From NCBI GenBank assembly GCA_022843605.1, contig JALHNI010000045.1:1-41150 (forward strand): DNA of 41,150 nt, read 5' to 3'. A program made the translations under genes and the position numbers. Positions 8,911 to 17,246 of the stretch are shown here, piece after piece (positions within the stretch are counted from its first letter, which is position 1; every line of letters begins with the position of its first letter). Below the pieces are notes generated by a model that was not told the origin of the DNA, did no database searches, and saw only the letters and a list, made by a program, of their open reading frames with translations. This DNA comes from Bryobacter sp. (lineage in GTDB: Bacteria > Acidobacteriota > Terriglobia > Bryobacterales > Bryobacteraceae).

Positions 8911-10764
8911 TTAGCGTACTACGATTTTCAGCGTGTGGCTGCCCGACACCACTTGGTCGAACTCAATCGACGCCTGGCTGACCATCGTCTCCGGATAGTT
9001 AGAAATCATCCGGTTGGCCGTGCGTCCGGCCTGCATCACATTCAATACCGACTGCGGCAAACTCGGCAGCACTTTATCGTCATAAAAAACGGTCGGCTTC
9101 GTCTGCATCACGGAAGCGAACAACTGCGTATTGCGCCGTTCCCGATTCAGCATCGATAGCGCGCCGTTCAAATCCAGAAACTTGTTCTGCGTCAGAAAAA
9201 AGTTCTGCAGACGGTTCAATGCGTCGCCGTCTGACAACATCACCTTGTGCTCACCCTTCGGTAAACCCTCAGGAATCTTCAGCTTCATTTCGCGCTCCAC
9301 GCGCGGTCCCCGAAAAGGGCGCAGATACGCCTTTACAGTAATTTCGTCGCCGGGCGAAACCTCGCTCGCCGAGATCCAGGCACTCTCCAGCGCCAGCACG
9401 CGCCGCTCCGGGATCATCTCCACAGTTACGTCCATGCTCTTCATCCGTGGCATTTCCACCTGGTTCGCGAAAAGACGATTGATCTTCTCGCCTACATATC
9501 CGGTCAGTACCATCGGCGCCGGCACCTGCTGATCCTGAATCACCGACTGCATATTCTCGAGCTTCAAGCGCTGCTGCCCTTCGAATTCAACCTGCCCGCT
9601 CAGCCGGTAAGTCAATTCTTCAGAGAACTCATTCATGCCGGAGATGGAATTAAAGATCGTCATCATCGACAGAAATGGCGTCCACTTCTGATGGGTGAAG
9701 ATGTTGTAGCGCAGATTCTTCTCTTTCACTACCGCGTTCTTCTCGCCCATGGTGCGAATCTTCACGTTCACCGGGATCATGGGCGATTCGGCGCCCAGCA
9801 CGCCCATAATTCCAGAATGCCGATCCTGCTTCAGCGCCCCGACAATCTCCGTCGCGTTGCCCATCTTATTCGGTTGAAACTGACTCGAAAGTACCATCAG
9901 GATTTCGCCCTGGCTCATCGGCATATCTACCGGACCCATATTGAAAAACGGATGCCCGAACGCCAGAATGCGGCGGCCATCGTTGTAAGTCACCGTGCCC
10001 AGGCCCGTCACACTCATATCGCCATTCACCAATACCCCGGCCACGGATTGGCCTGGCTGCAAGGCATTCGCCCAGGTGCTAATCGGCTTCGTGTTGTAAC
10101 TCGTAGTCCCCGCGCCGCCGGCCACCGGGTTAATGCCCTGTTGCCGTAACAAAGGGCCGAATTCGCGCAGAGTCATCTCGGTAAAGCCGGAGAACACCAG
10201 CGGCGTCCCGATCGGCTCCATCGACAACGCCTGCGGCATCGACATTTCGGACGCCGCCATCACCTGGCGCACCAGATCATTCGGCATCTCCACCGCCGCC
10301 CGCGTCACCGGCTTGTTCGGCGTCTTCGCTTCGGCCGGAACGGTCTTATCAAAGTCGTTGATCTCGAGCATCAGCTCGATCGGCGTAATGCCGCAGATCG
10401 CGTCCGGAGAGAACACGCTCAGCCGCAGGGCCACCGCGCCAATCAGCTTGCCGTCGATGTACACCGGGCTGCCCGACATGCCACCCGCCACGTTGGTCCG
10501 TTGCGCTTTGCCGCCCATCTTGCCGATGATGATGTCCTGCTTGGGTCCCCAGGCATTCTTCCAGAGCCCGACAATCTCAATCGGCACGGCCTCCGGCACG
10601 GTCCCTTCGAAAACCGTCCACGCCGTGGCTTTCATTCCCGGCTTCAGATTCGCTGAAGGGAAAATCTCTACCTTCCCCGCCTTGGGCGGCTGCGCATTTT
10701 GGGCCGATAGCAGGCCCGTCACCAACCAGAAAAGGGAAAAGGCGCAAAACGCCTGTCGGTTCAT
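8911..10764 (-). CDS. SpoIVB-type S55 peptidase-domain protein, secreted
   Basis: 617 aa from ATG 10764. This start begins the signal peptide (MNRQAFCAFSLFWLVTGLLS) and lies 7 nt after a TATAAT box; in-frame ATGs at 10785 and 10770 are 5' of, or just after, that box. An S55 domain covers about 30-260: 'GMKATAWTVFEG', then GGMSGSPVYIDG with the likely nucleophile Ser97, then 'AFGHPFF'. SpoIVB is a serine peptidase that signals to another compartment during sporulation. This organism is not expected to sporulate, and Acidobacteriota homologues have no known role. The rest (about 350-617) is beta-rich without recognised motifs. It is divergent from the phosphoesterase gene. Confidence 0.8.
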   Translation of the reverse strand: MNRQAFCAFSLFWLVTGLLSAQNAQPPKAGKVEIFPSANLKPGMKATAWTVFEGTVPEAVPIEIVGLWKNAWGPKQDIIIGKMGGKAQRTNVAGGMSGSPVYIDGKLIGAVALRLSVFSPDAICGITPIELMLEINDFDKTVPAEAKTPNKPVTRAAVEMPNDLVRQVMAASEMSMPQALSMEPIGTPLVFSGFTEMTLREFGPLLRQQGINPVAGGAGTTSYNTKPISTWANALQPGQSVAGVLVNGDMSVTGLGTVTYNDGRRILAFGHPFFNMGPVDMPMSQGEILMVLSSQFQPNKMGNATEIVGALKQDRHSGIMGVLGAESPMIPVNVKIRTMGEKNAVVKEKNLRYNIFTHQKWTPFLSMMTIFNSISGMNEFSEELTYRLSGQVEFEGQQRLKLENMQSVIQDQQVPAPMVLTGYVGEKINRLFANQVEMPRMKSMDVTVEMIPERRVLALESAWISASEVSPGDEITVKAYLRPFRGPRVEREMKLKIPEGLPKGEHKVMLSDGDALNRLQNFFLTQNKFLDLNGALSMLNRERRNTQLFASVMQTKPTVFYDDKVLPSLPQSVLNVMQAGRTANRMISNYPETMVSQASIEFDQVVSGSHTLKIVVR

Positions 10765-10777
10765 GCACATTATTATA
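10765..10777 (-). promoter_or_regulatory. -10 box TATAAT, 7 nt before ATG 10764
   Basis: On the minus strand a perfect TATAAT (10777-10772) is followed by 7 nt and the ATG of the S55 gene. A transcript starting at the usual distance would begin at about the ATG, giving a leaderless mRNA. No good -35 at 17 bp is seen. Confidence 0.6.
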
Positions 10778-10832
10778 CGTGTCATCCTCTTGACACCTGC
10801 ATAGACGCCGCAGAACGGCTTTTCGCGCCCGC

Positions 10833-10844
10833 TAAAATGAAAGC
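10833..10844 (+). promoter_or_regulatory. -10 box TAAAAT, 6 nt before GTG 10845
   Basis: TAAAAT at 10833-10838, then 6 nt and the GTG start of the phosphoesterase gene. The spacing fits transcription starting at the GTG itself. No Shine-Dalgarno is present. Confidence 0.6.
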
Positions 10845-11450
10845 GTGAAGATTCTGTTGTTTTCCGACATCCACAGCGACCTCGCCGCCCTTCGCCGCCT
10901 GATGGCCATCGAAGCCGACGCCTACTTCTGCGCCGGCGACCTCGTCAACATGAAGGAAACCCTGTCCGCTGCCGGGGACATCATCGGCCCGCGCGCCTCC
11001 CGCACCTACATCATTCCCGGTAACCACGAATCCTCTCAACAGATTGCGGACTTCTGCCAGGAGTACGGCCTCATCGATCTTCACGGCCGCTCCGTCCTCC
11101 TGGAAGGCATCCACCTCGCCGGTCTGGGCTATTCCAACATCACGCCCTTCGACACCCCCGGCGAATACTCCGAACCCGAGATCGCCTCGCGCCTCGAACC
11201 CTTCGCCGCCCTCAAGCCCCTCGTGCTTGTCTGCCACTGCCCGCCCAAAGACACCCTGCTCGACCGCGCCGCCGAAGGCCTCCACTTCGGCTCCCCCGCC
11301 ATCCGCACCTTCATCGATCAGCACCAGCCCATCCGCTTCTTCTGCGGCCACATCCACGAAGCCGCCGGCACCGAAACGACGCTAGGCCTCACACCCGGCA
11401 TGAACCTGGGCAAACGCGGCCACCTCCTCGACCTCGCCACACTCTCCTAA
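10845..11450 (+). CDS. Calcineurin-like metallophosphoesterase
   Basis: 201 aa, GTG start. The metal-site motifs are in canonical order: DIHSD (D8, H10), GDLVN, GNHE (about 64-67), a later CH in 'VLVCHCPP', and GHIHE near the end. This matches the compact YfcE/MJ0936-like group of phosphodiesterases, cytosolic enzymes using two divalent metals. The substrate cannot be told. It is divergent from the S55 gene, with 80 bp between the starts, and appears to be a single-gene unit with a leaderless start. After its stop the base composition changes towards the accessory patch. Confidence 0.9.
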   Translation: MKILLFSDIHSDLAALRRLMAIEADAYFCAGDLVNMKETLSAAGDIIGPRASRTYIIPGNHESSQQIADFCQEYGLIDLHGRSVLLEGIHLAGLGYSNITPFDTPGEYSEPEIASRLEPFAALKPLVLVCHCPPKDTLLDRAAEGLHFGSPAIRTFIDQHQPIRFFCGHIHEAAGTETTLGLTPGMNLGKRGHLLDLATLS

Positions 11451-11539
11451 GCTCCCCGCCATGGCACAGGGTTTCTTCGGTCTCCAGGGCGTGACTGTTT
11501 CCAAACCCAGCGGAGTTGCGCTCTTGCACGCAGGAAGGG

Positions 11540-11551
11540 TACCTTGCAACC
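11540..11551 (+). promoter_or_regulatory. -10 box TACCTT, 6 nt before ATG 11552
   Basis: TACCTT (11540-11545) then 6 nt and ATG 11552. This is the same geometry as several neighbouring genes and supports 11552 as a real start. A purine run (GGAAGGG) further upstream is too far for a normal Shine-Dalgarno. Confidence 0.4.
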
Positions 11552-11833
11552 ATGGAGCGAGAACGGAAGCTAGAAGAATCACTGGGTAGGGCTGATGGTG
11601 AAACGGAACTTCGCGGCCTTTTCACGCGAAGGCGGATCCACGGTCAGTGGGTCATACGGTTAGATTCTACGGCCAAGGGCGAGAGAAACTTTCCGTTGGA
11701 CAAGGTGATGTTAGACAAGAATCCACTGGTCGACCGTTCAGAGTGGTACCGGCCCCAGACCGACAGCGATGCCGAGTGGTGGAAAGGTGACAGCACCGAC
11801 ATCGAGGAGTGGTTTTTTGACGGCAAACCCTGA
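11552..11833 (+). CDS. Small unknown protein
   Basis: 93 aa, not recognised. It is highly charged with no signal peptide or TM: a basic N-terminal part (MERERKLEESLGR), a 'FTRRRIHGQWVIRLDST' strand-like stretch, and an acidic, Trp-rich tail (SEWYRP, DAEWWKGD, EEWFFDG). The stop TGA is in the same frame as the transposase remnant six bases further on, but the residues do not resemble the rest of that transposase family. A longer frame back to TTG 11516 exists; 11552 is preferred because of the TACCTT box. It sits at the left end of the low-GC accessory patch. Reality as a gene is moderately likely. Confidence 0.4.
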   Translation: MERERKLEESLGRADGETELRGLFTRRRIHGQWVIRLDSTAKGERNFPLDKVMLDKNPLVDRSEWYRPQTDSDAEWWKGDSTDIEEWFFDGKP

Positions 11834-11839
11834 CGACGA

Positions 11840-12016
11840 ATGTTCCCACTATCAAGTCGGGAACCCCAATTCTTTGATACGCAGTTTCTGGATAGGGCGG
11901 GATTCCAGTCGTTCTTGCGGTACGTAGAGCTGAATCCAGTGCGGGCGGGGCTGGTCAAGGGGGCGGATCGGTGGGGCTTGTTCGAGAAGCGAGGGCATTT
12001 CGCGGTCGAATTTTAG
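11840..12016 (+). pseudogene. REP-associated tyrosine transposase (Y1/RAYT) C-terminal remnant
   Basis: 58 codons, 'MFPLSSREPQFFDTQFLDRA', then 'GFQSFLRYVELNPVRAGLVK', then 'GADRWGLFEKRGHFAVEF'. The YVELNPVRAGLV segment is diagnostic of the C-terminal part of Y1-type (IS200-like, REP-associated) transposases. The catalytic HUH and Tyr parts are missing upstream, so this is a decayed copy. The next 280 bp up to the first palindromic repeat hold no recognisable coding. Confidence 0.7.
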
Positions 12017-12302
12017 GGGCCTTTTGTGCCTGAACCAGTGGCGAGCACTGTTTGGGGACCTATCGCGAGAGGCGGCGGCGAATGCGCTGCGTTTTCGACG
12101 GATGCGCACGGCGGGAGCGGTTCATAGCCGGTGCAGTGGCTGGTTCCGTCGGTGCCGCCAGAAGACTGACAAGCGGCGCTGGATCGCCGCCGGTTTAGGT
12201 GGCGATCCCTCGCGTCGTTGTCATGGCCGGGTTAGCTTGCTCCTGTATCCCCTCATCCCTGCACTCACCCACCGCTAATCAGTCGATCAGCTCGCCCCCG
12301 CT

Positions 12303-12322
12303 TACCCTGATACCTATTCAGG
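12303..12322. repeat. Element related to the 40.1-kb repeat, small palindrome
   Basis: TACCCTGATACC (12303-12314) equals, apart from one missing C, the reverse complement of the 14-bp unit repeated at 40109-40136. Overlapping it is an inverted repeat CCTGA-N7-TCAGG (12306-12322). It may be a degenerate intergenic repeat; its nearness to a REP-associated transposase remnant is suggestive only. Confidence 0.35.
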
Positions 12323-12442
12323 CGATCCGCGTTTCCGTTCCCCGAATCTCGCCCGGCACCACATTTCCATTTAGAATAGAAAGCTTATGATGACTTGGAG
12401 CTGTCAGAACGATGCAGTCGCCGGAACTGCCAGATGTTCGCC

Positions 12443-12449
12443 TAAGGAG
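12443..12449 (+). promoter_or_regulatory. Shine-Dalgarno TAAGGAG deciding the GTG 12457 start
   Basis: A near-perfect TAAGGAG lies 7 nt before GTG 12457, in frame with the longer frame that begins at ATG 12412. The ATG at 12412 has no such site. Confidence 0.7.
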
Positions 12450-12456
12450 AAACGGC

Positions 12457-13151
12457 GTGACTGGTAGTGAGTTGATCGCCTCCCTTAAGCGTAAATTTGG
12501 TGTCACGACAGACAACGCCTTGGTGGCCAAAACTGGCATGACATTGCCCGGGATCCAGGTTTGGAAGAAGAGAACTTTGATCACAGAGCGACAGGTGGCG
12601 AGGTTAGTTTACAAGGCATCCCTTGCTGGGGCGAACAACATCCAAGCGAATGCGCTGCGTCCTATTGTTGAGTTCTTCCCACTAAAGGCCACCGAGTCGA
12701 GGCAGGGTAGAAAGTATGAGATCATCAACACGAAAACGACGAGTGGCGTTACACACGAATACTTAGGAGGACTTCGTAGAGAGTTGAGAGCCATTTTGGT
12801 GTCTACCTTTTCTTCGATAGCAGAGGACGAGCCATTTATGTTGGTATGGCCAGGAAACAATCACTCTGGGACGAAATGAATCTGGCATTCAATCGAGAGC
12901 GGGGCGAGCTACAAAAGATAAAGCGCGTGAGGCACCCATTGCGAAATCAACCGTATAAGACCAGCAATGAAAAGGCGCGCCAAATTTCCGACTATGTCGT
13001 TCCCCTTCATGAACTGTCTGCATATTTCTCAGCGTACGAAGTTACAGATAAAATGATCAACGAAGTTGAAGCAATGCTGGTGCGAAGCTTTGCGAACGAC
13101 CTGCTGAACAAGCGTATGGAAAAATTTGGCCAACAAAAGAAGTCGGGCTAA
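12457..13151 (+). pseudogene. HTH + GIY-YIG nuclease gene, frameshifted
   Basis: Two overlapping frames make one protein. The first encodes an N-terminal HTH-like domain ('VWKKRTLITERQVARLVYKA') and 'HEYLGGLRREL'. The second, open from 12780, continues 'SHFGVYLFFDSRGRAIYVGM', with the GIY motif as GVY (12798-12806) and YIG as YVG (12837-12845), then 'RVRHP' and a catalytic-type Glu and Asn in 'NEVEAMLVRSFANDLLN'. The shift lies between 12780 and about 12792. Adding one base restores 696 nt, 231 aa. No slippery heptamer is seen, so this is mutation or sequence error rather than programmed shifting. Base composition is visibly more AT-rich than in its neighbours, suggesting transfer. Family members are often in mobile or defence settings; role unknown. 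Confidence 0.75.
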
Positions 13152-13508
13152 TTGGACGTCGTTGACGAAACGGGTGGGACCTCTACTCCCGCTCACGTCG
13201 TCGTCACACCCCAAACCGACAACGGCGGCTCGCACTCCCTTCGGCGCGTCACCAGCCAGTATGCCCACATCTCCACAACCGCTTCCGTCCTCGCTCGGTC
13301 GCCTGTGCAAAGAAAGTTTTGCTGCTGTTTTTTTCACCAGGCACCACTTCTCCACCTCCCTCACCTATGCTGTTTTCGAATCACCCGCGCACGCAGGGTC
13401 GAAGATGCCACCGCCACCGGCTCGAACGCCGATCCTGCCCACTCCTGCGTGGCTCGACCTCGAAACGCCGTCGCAAACACACCGCCACTCCGCCGAACCC
13501 GCCTGTCA
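13152..13508. other. Intergenic region without recognised gene
   Basis: About 360 bp after the nuclease gene, C-rich on the plus strand. Frames on both strands give low-complexity Pro/Arg/Thr-rich text with no family resemblance and no supported starts. No clear hairpin or repeat was seen. Confidence 0.5.
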
Positions 13509-13520
13509 TAGACTACGAGG
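13509..13520 (+). promoter_or_regulatory. -10 box TAGACT, 6 nt before ATG 13521
   Basis: TAGACT (13509-13514), then ACGAGG and ATG. The GAGG touching the ATG has zero spacing and cannot work as a Shine-Dalgarno, whereas the -10 spacing fits a leaderless start. Confidence 0.55.
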
Positions 13521-14783
13521 ATGCGGACTGCACTCCTGCTCCTCGCCGGCGCGATGCTGGCGGGAGCCCAACCCTATGACCTCCTCCTCAAAGGCGGTCG
13601 CGTCATCGACCCCAAAAACCAGCTCGACGCCCCGCGCGACATCGCCGTCTCCGCGGGCCGTATCGCCGCCGTCGCCGCCAACATCTCGCCGACACAGGCC
13701 AAGAAAACCATCGATGTCACCGGCCTCATCCTCACCCCTGGCCTCATCGACCTGCACACCCACAACTTCTTCACCGCCGGCAACCCCGGTGCCTGGGCCG
13801 GCGACAACAGCGTCGCCCCGGACTCCTTCAGCTTCCGCACCGGCGTCACCACCATGGTCGACGCGGGCAGTTCCGGCTGGCGCAACTTTGAGCTCTTCCG
13901 CACCACCGTCATTGACCGGGCCCGCACCCGCGTCCTCGCCTTCATCAACGTCGGCGGCTACGGCATGATCAGCGACGCCACCGAGCAAGCTGACTTCTCG
14001 CCCAAGGACCTCGCAGCGCTCGCCATCAAGCACAAAGACGTCGTTGTCGGCGTCAAGAGCGCCCACTACCGCAAGCCCGACTGGAAGTCGGTCGACACCG
14101 CCATCGAAGCCGGCCGCGCCGCCAACATCCCCATCATGGTTGACTTCGGTTACTTCCTCCCCGAGCGCCCGTACTATGAACTCGTCGGCAAACGGCTCCG
14201 CCCCGGCGACATCAGCACCCACTGCTTCCGCGGCCCCGTGCCGTGGATCGACGCCCAAGGCAAACTCTATGACTACCTGCGCCAGGCCCGCGCCCGCGGC
14301 GTCCGCTTCGATGTCGGCCACGGCGGCGGCAGCTTCGTCATCCGCAACGCCGCTGGCGCCATCTCCAACGGCTTCTTCCCCGACACCCTCTCCTCGGACC
14401 TTCACACCGGCTCCATGAACGGCGCCTTCATGGACATGCCCACCCTCATGTCCAAGATGATGGCCATCGGCATGCCCCTCGGCGAAGTCATCCGCGCCTC
14501 CACCTGGACCGCCGCTGAAACCATCCACCGCCCCGAACTGGGCCACCTCACCGTCGGCGCCGTCGCCGACCTCGCCGCCTTCCAACTCGCCAATGGCAAC
14601 TTCGGCTTCTATGACAACGACGGAGCCAAAGTCTCCGGCAAACAGCGCCTCATCTGCGAACTCACCCTGCGCGAAGGCCGCATCGCCTGGGACTGGAACG
14701 GCCGCCAGGCCGTCGACTGGAAGTCGCTTCCGAAAAACTACGGCTTACGCGACGTCGATACCGTCGTCCTGCCGCCCCGCTAA
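13521..14783 (+). CDS. Exported amidohydrolase/deacetylase-family metallohydrolase
   Basis: 420 aa. Signal peptide MRTALLLLAGAMLAGAQ fixes the start. Amidohydrolase superfamily, dihydroorotase/D-aminoacylase-like: N-terminal beta-sandwich part ('DLLLKGGRVIDPKN'), metal-binding LHTH (H79, H81) after 'LILTPGLID', a Lys in 'VVGVKSAHYRKP', His in ISTHC and VGHGGG, and the metal Asp in SSDLHTGSM. All expected ligands are present, so it should be active. Resembles the EF_0837-type 'amidohydrolase/deacetylase' group, whose substrates are acyl-amino acids or cyclic amides in tested relatives. The signal peptide puts it in the periplasm, an unusual place for this group but common in Acidobacteriota. 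PhoD follows after 49 bp with its own -10 box. Confidence 0.85.
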   Translation: MRTALLLLAGAMLAGAQPYDLLLKGGRVIDPKNQLDAPRDIAVSAGRIAAVAANISPTQAKKTIDVTGLILTPGLIDLHTHNFFTAGNPGAWAGDNSVAPDSFSFRTGVTTMVDAGSSGWRNFELFRTTVIDRARTRVLAFINVGGYGMISDATEQADFSPKDLAALAIKHKDVVVGVKSAHYRKPDWKSVDTAIEAGRAANIPIMVDFGYFLPERPYYELVGKRLRPGDISTHCFRGPVPWIDAQGKLYDYLRQARARGVRFDVGHGGGSFVIRNAAGAISNGFFPDTLSSDLHTGSMNGAFMDMPTLMSKMMAIGMPLGEVIRASTWTAAETIHRPELGHLTVGAVADLAAFQLANGNFGFYDNDGAKVSGKQRLICELTLREGRIAWDWNGRQAVDWKSLPKNYGLRDVDTVVLPPR

Positions 14784-14819
14784 GCTAAGCTCTGTCACAT
14801 GGTCGAAACGGGCCGCGCA

Positions 14820-14832
14820 TACAATAGCGGCT
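14820..14832 (+). promoter_or_regulatory. -10 box TACAAT, 7 nt before ATG 14833
   Basis: TACAAT (14820-14825), 7 nt, ATG of phoD. No Shine-Dalgarno is visible, so a leaderless transcript is likely. No PHO box-like direct repeats were recognised upstream. Confidence 0.55.
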
Positions 14833-16356
14833 ATGCTCGACCGTCGCACCATCATTCGCTCCGGGGCCTGGCTGGGTCTCACCTTGCCCTCCCGCTGGGC
14901 CGCACCCCTGGTTGCCGCTCCCCGTTTCAGTTCGAGTCCGTTCGCCAGCGGCATCGCCTCCGGTGACCCCACCAGTTCCGGCGTCGTCCTCTGGACCCGC
15001 CTGCTCGGCGAAGGCGAGTGGACCCGCGGCAGTGTCGACGTTCGCTGGGAAATCGCCGACAACGAAGCCTTCACCCAAGGCGTCCGCCGCGGCAAGACGC
15101 GCGCCACCCCCGAACTCGGCCACACCGTTCACGTCGAAGTGAATGGCCTACGACCCGGTCGCGAATACTGGTACCGCTTCCGCGTCGACGGCGCAGAAAG
15201 TCAGAAAGGCCGCACCAAGACCACTCCGGCCGGCCCCACTGACCGGCTTCGTTTCGCCTTCGCCTCCTGCCAGCATTTCGAGACCGGTTACTACACGGCC
15301 TACTCCCATATGGTTCGCGAGGACCTCGACTTAGTCGTCCACCTGGGCGACTACATCTACGAAGGCAAGCAAGGTGCGCCCTCCTCGGCGCGGGTGCGTT
15401 ATCACACCGGCAACGAGATCGTCAGCCTCAACGACTACCGCGCCCGCTACGCCCTCTACCGCACCGACGCCAACTTACAGGAGGCGCACCGCCTCTTCCC
15501 CTGGATCGTCACCTGGGACGACCACGAAGTCGACAACAACTACGCCGGCGACGCTCCGGAAGACAAACAAACCCGCACCGACTTTCTGGAGCGCCGCGCC
15601 AACGCCTATCAGGCTTACTACGAAAACATGCCGCTTCGCCGCACTTCTCTGCCCAAGGGTTCGCACCTACAACTCTTCCGCCGTTTGAGCTATGGCCCGT
15701 TGGCGAATTTCCATGTCGTCGACACCCGGCAGTACCGGACGGATCAGCCTTGCAACGATGGCGAGAAGCCTGCCTGCTCGGGAGTCTACGACGAAAAAGC
15801 GACCATGTACGGACCGGAGCAAGAGAAATGGCTCATGGATGGCCTCTCCGAGTCGAAGTCCAAGTGGAACGTCATCGCGAACCAACTCATGATGACGAAG
15901 ATTGACCGTGATCCGGGTCCTGGCGAATCCTTGCCTCTCGATCAATGGTCCGGCTACGAAGTTCCGCGCGTCCGCATGATGAAGTTCCTCGGCGAGCGGA
16001 AGCCCGCAAACCCCATCGTCATTACGGGCGATGTGCACTCCAATTGGGTTTGCGACTTACGCGCCGACTTCCGTAACACCAAGGAACCCATCGTCGGCAC
16101 GGAGTTTGTCGGCACGTCCATTAGTTCCGGCGGCGATGGCATGGAGATCACCCCGCGCGCCGCCGCTTACCTGAAAGACAATCCACAGGTCAAGTTTCAT
16201 AACAGCCAGCGCGGCTATGTCTCCTGCACTCTCACTCCCAGTAAGTTCACCGCCGACTACAAAGTCCTCGACAAAGTTACCGAGAAGGACCGGCCGATCC
16301 AGACCCGCGTCACTTACGTGGTGGAAGACGGACGGCCCGGCGCGCTTAAGGCTTAG
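14833..16356 (+). CDS. phoD: PhoD-family alkaline phosphatase/phosphodiesterase, Tat-exported
   Basis: 507 aa. ATG 14833 is chosen because a twin-arginine signal (LDRRTIIRSGAWLGL) follows at once; the frame is open upstream but that text shadows the amidohydrolase. PhoD N-terminal Ig-like domain ('FASGIASGDPTSSGVVLWTR'), then the metallophosphatase: 'FAFASCQHFETGY', HLGDYIYE, 'TWDDHEVDNNYAGD', NQLMM and the late 'ITGDVHSNWV'. These are the Fe/Ca ligands of PhoD. It releases phosphate from phosphate mono- and diesters in the periplasm or outside, and serves phosphate scavenging. Its 3' end overlaps the converging ada-like gene by 11 bp. Confidence 0.92.
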   Translation: MLDRRTIIRSGAWLGLTLPSRWAAPLVAAPRFSSSPFASGIASGDPTSSGVVLWTRLLGEGEWTRGSVDVRWEIADNEAFTQGVRRGKTRATPELGHTVHVEVNGLRPGREYWYRFRVDGAESQKGRTKTTPAGPTDRLRFAFASCQHFETGYYTAYSHMVREDLDLVVHLGDYIYEGKQGAPSSARVRYHTGNEIVSLNDYRARYALYRTDANLQEAHRLFPWIVTWDDHEVDNNYAGDAPEDKQTRTDFLERRANAYQAYYENMPLRRTSLPKGSHLQLFRRLSYGPLANFHVVDTRQYRTDQPCNDGEKPACSGVYDEKATMYGPEQEKWLMDGLSESKSKWNVIANQLMMTKIDRDPGPGESLPLDQWSGYEVPRVRMMKFLGERKPANPIVITGDVHSNWVCDLRADFRNTKEPIVGTEFVGTSISSGGDGMEITPRAAAYLKDNPQVKFHNSQRGYVSCTLTPSKFTADYKVLDKVTEKDRPIQTRVTYVVEDGRPGALKA

Positions 16357-17191
16357 GGCGAAACGACCGCTCTCGATCCAGGATCGTCCGCTTGCGGGCG
16401 ATCCCCCAACGATAGCCGCCCATCTCACCAGTGCCGCGAATCACGCGGTGGCAAGGAATCACCAGCGCCACCCGATTTGTCGCGCACGCCCGCGCCACCG
16501 CCCGTGAAGATTTCGGCTCGCCCAATCCCGCGGCCACCTCGCCGTAGCTCTGCACCTCACCGTAGGGAATCGTTTGTAAGTAATTCCACACTCGCATCTG
16601 GAACGCCGTGGCCTGAATGTCCAACGGCAACTCCAACCGCGACCGGCCTCCCGCAAGATGCTCCGTCAGCCGCTCCACCCACTGCGCGAAATCCGGATGC
16701 GGCGGGTCCGGCATCGGCACCAATCCCGCCGCCGGATACTCAGCCGCCAGCATCGCGCGCAGCGCTTCCCCATCCTCGCCAAACTGGATGAAACACAGCC
16801 CCCGATCCGTCGCCCCAATCATCATCAAGCCCACCGGCGTCAGGATCGTCGTGTAAGTGATCTGCAGCTTCTCGCCGCCCCGGCGATATTGCCGTGGCGT
16901 CATCCCCAGGCGCGTATCCGCTCGTTCGTAGACCCGGCTCGACGATCCAAAGCCCGCCTCATAAACCGCATCGGTCACGCCACTCGCGCTTCGCAAACTC
17001 GTCTTCAGCCGGCGCACCCGGCACGCCTCCACATACTCCTTCGGCGTCACCCCGACGAGAGCCTTAAACCGCCGTTGTAAGTGAAACGGACTCAGCCCCA
17101 CCCGTTCCGCCAGCACCTGCAGCGTGAGCGTTTCATCTCCATGAGCCTCAATAAAACGGCACAGCTCTTGAATGCGATCTTCCGTCGTCAT
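16346..17191 (-). CDS. Ada-like AraC regulator fused to O6-methylguanine-DNA methyltransferase
   Basis: 281 aa. Residues about 1-105 are an AraC-type double HTH ('LTLQVLAERVGLSPFHLQRR', 'VTPKEYVEACRVRRLK'). Residues about 110-281 are a methyltransferase with its N-terminal ribonuclease-like part and the active-site PCHR (Cys247) followed by VIRG. The Cys takes the methyl group from O6-methylguanine in a suicide reaction. The E. coli Ada N-terminal zinc/phosphotriester domain (Cys38) is missing, so the usual methyl switch for activation is absent; how its DNA binding is controlled is unclear. Two-domain forms like this are widespread. It is tail-to-tail with phoD and has its own -10 box. Confidence 0.92.
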   Translation of the reverse strand: MTTEDRIQELCRFIEAHGDETLTLQVLAERVGLSPFHLQRRFKALVGVTPKEYVEACRVRRLKTSLRSASGVTDAVYEAGFGSSSRVYERADTRLGMTPRQYRRGGEKLQITYTTILTPVGLMMIGATDRGLCFIQFGEDGEALRAMLAAEYPAAGLVPMPDPPHPDFAQWVERLTEHLAGGRSRLELPLDIQATAFQMRVWNYLQTIPYGEVQSYGEVAAGLGEPKSSRAVARACATNRVALVIPCHRVIRGTGEMGGYRWGIARKRTILDRERSFRPKP

Positions 17192-17203
17192 GAGTCGAGC
17201 TTA
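17192..17203 (-). promoter_or_regulatory. -10 box TAAGCT, 6 nt before ATG 17191
   Basis: Minus strand TAAGCT (17203-17198), 6 nt, ATG of the Ada-like gene. It lies in the small palindrome AGCTTAAGCT/near match, a possible operator, but no second copy was seen. Confidence 0.45.
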
Positions 17204-17246
17204 AGCGCGCCCGGCCACCGCCAGCTACCCGATTCTTGCGCCATCC

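Larger units (their letters stand above)
12017..12456. other. Non-coding stretch of the accessory patch
   Basis: About 440 bp between the transposase remnant and the GIY-YIG start. Frames in it (for example 12024-12278) have arbitrary composition and match no family I know. The only structure seen is the CTGA/TCAG element near 12303-12322. A TTAGAATAG stretch near 12371 could hold a promoter for the nuclease gene, but no pair of boxes is convincing. Confidence 0.4.

Noticed and set aside
10790..10838. TTGACA at 10790 as -35 for the phosphoesterase promoter
   Set aside because: Distance to TAAAAT at 10833 is 37 bp, far beyond a usable spacer.
12024..12278. 84-codon frame after the transposase remnant
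   Set aside because: TTG start only, no family resemblance, composition of non-coding text.
12780..12800. Programmed -1 frameshift in the GIY-YIG gene
   Set aside because: No X XXY YYZ slippery heptamer and no evident downstream structure; simple base loss is more likely.
13506..14585. 359-codon minus-strand frame opposite the amidohydrolase
   Set aside because: Low-complexity Gly/Val/Asp/Ala text with no motif; shadow of a GC-rich gene.
14593..14832. 80-codon N-terminal extension of PhoD
   Set aside because: Overlaps the amidohydrolase gene; the Tat signal and -10 box fix the start at 14833.
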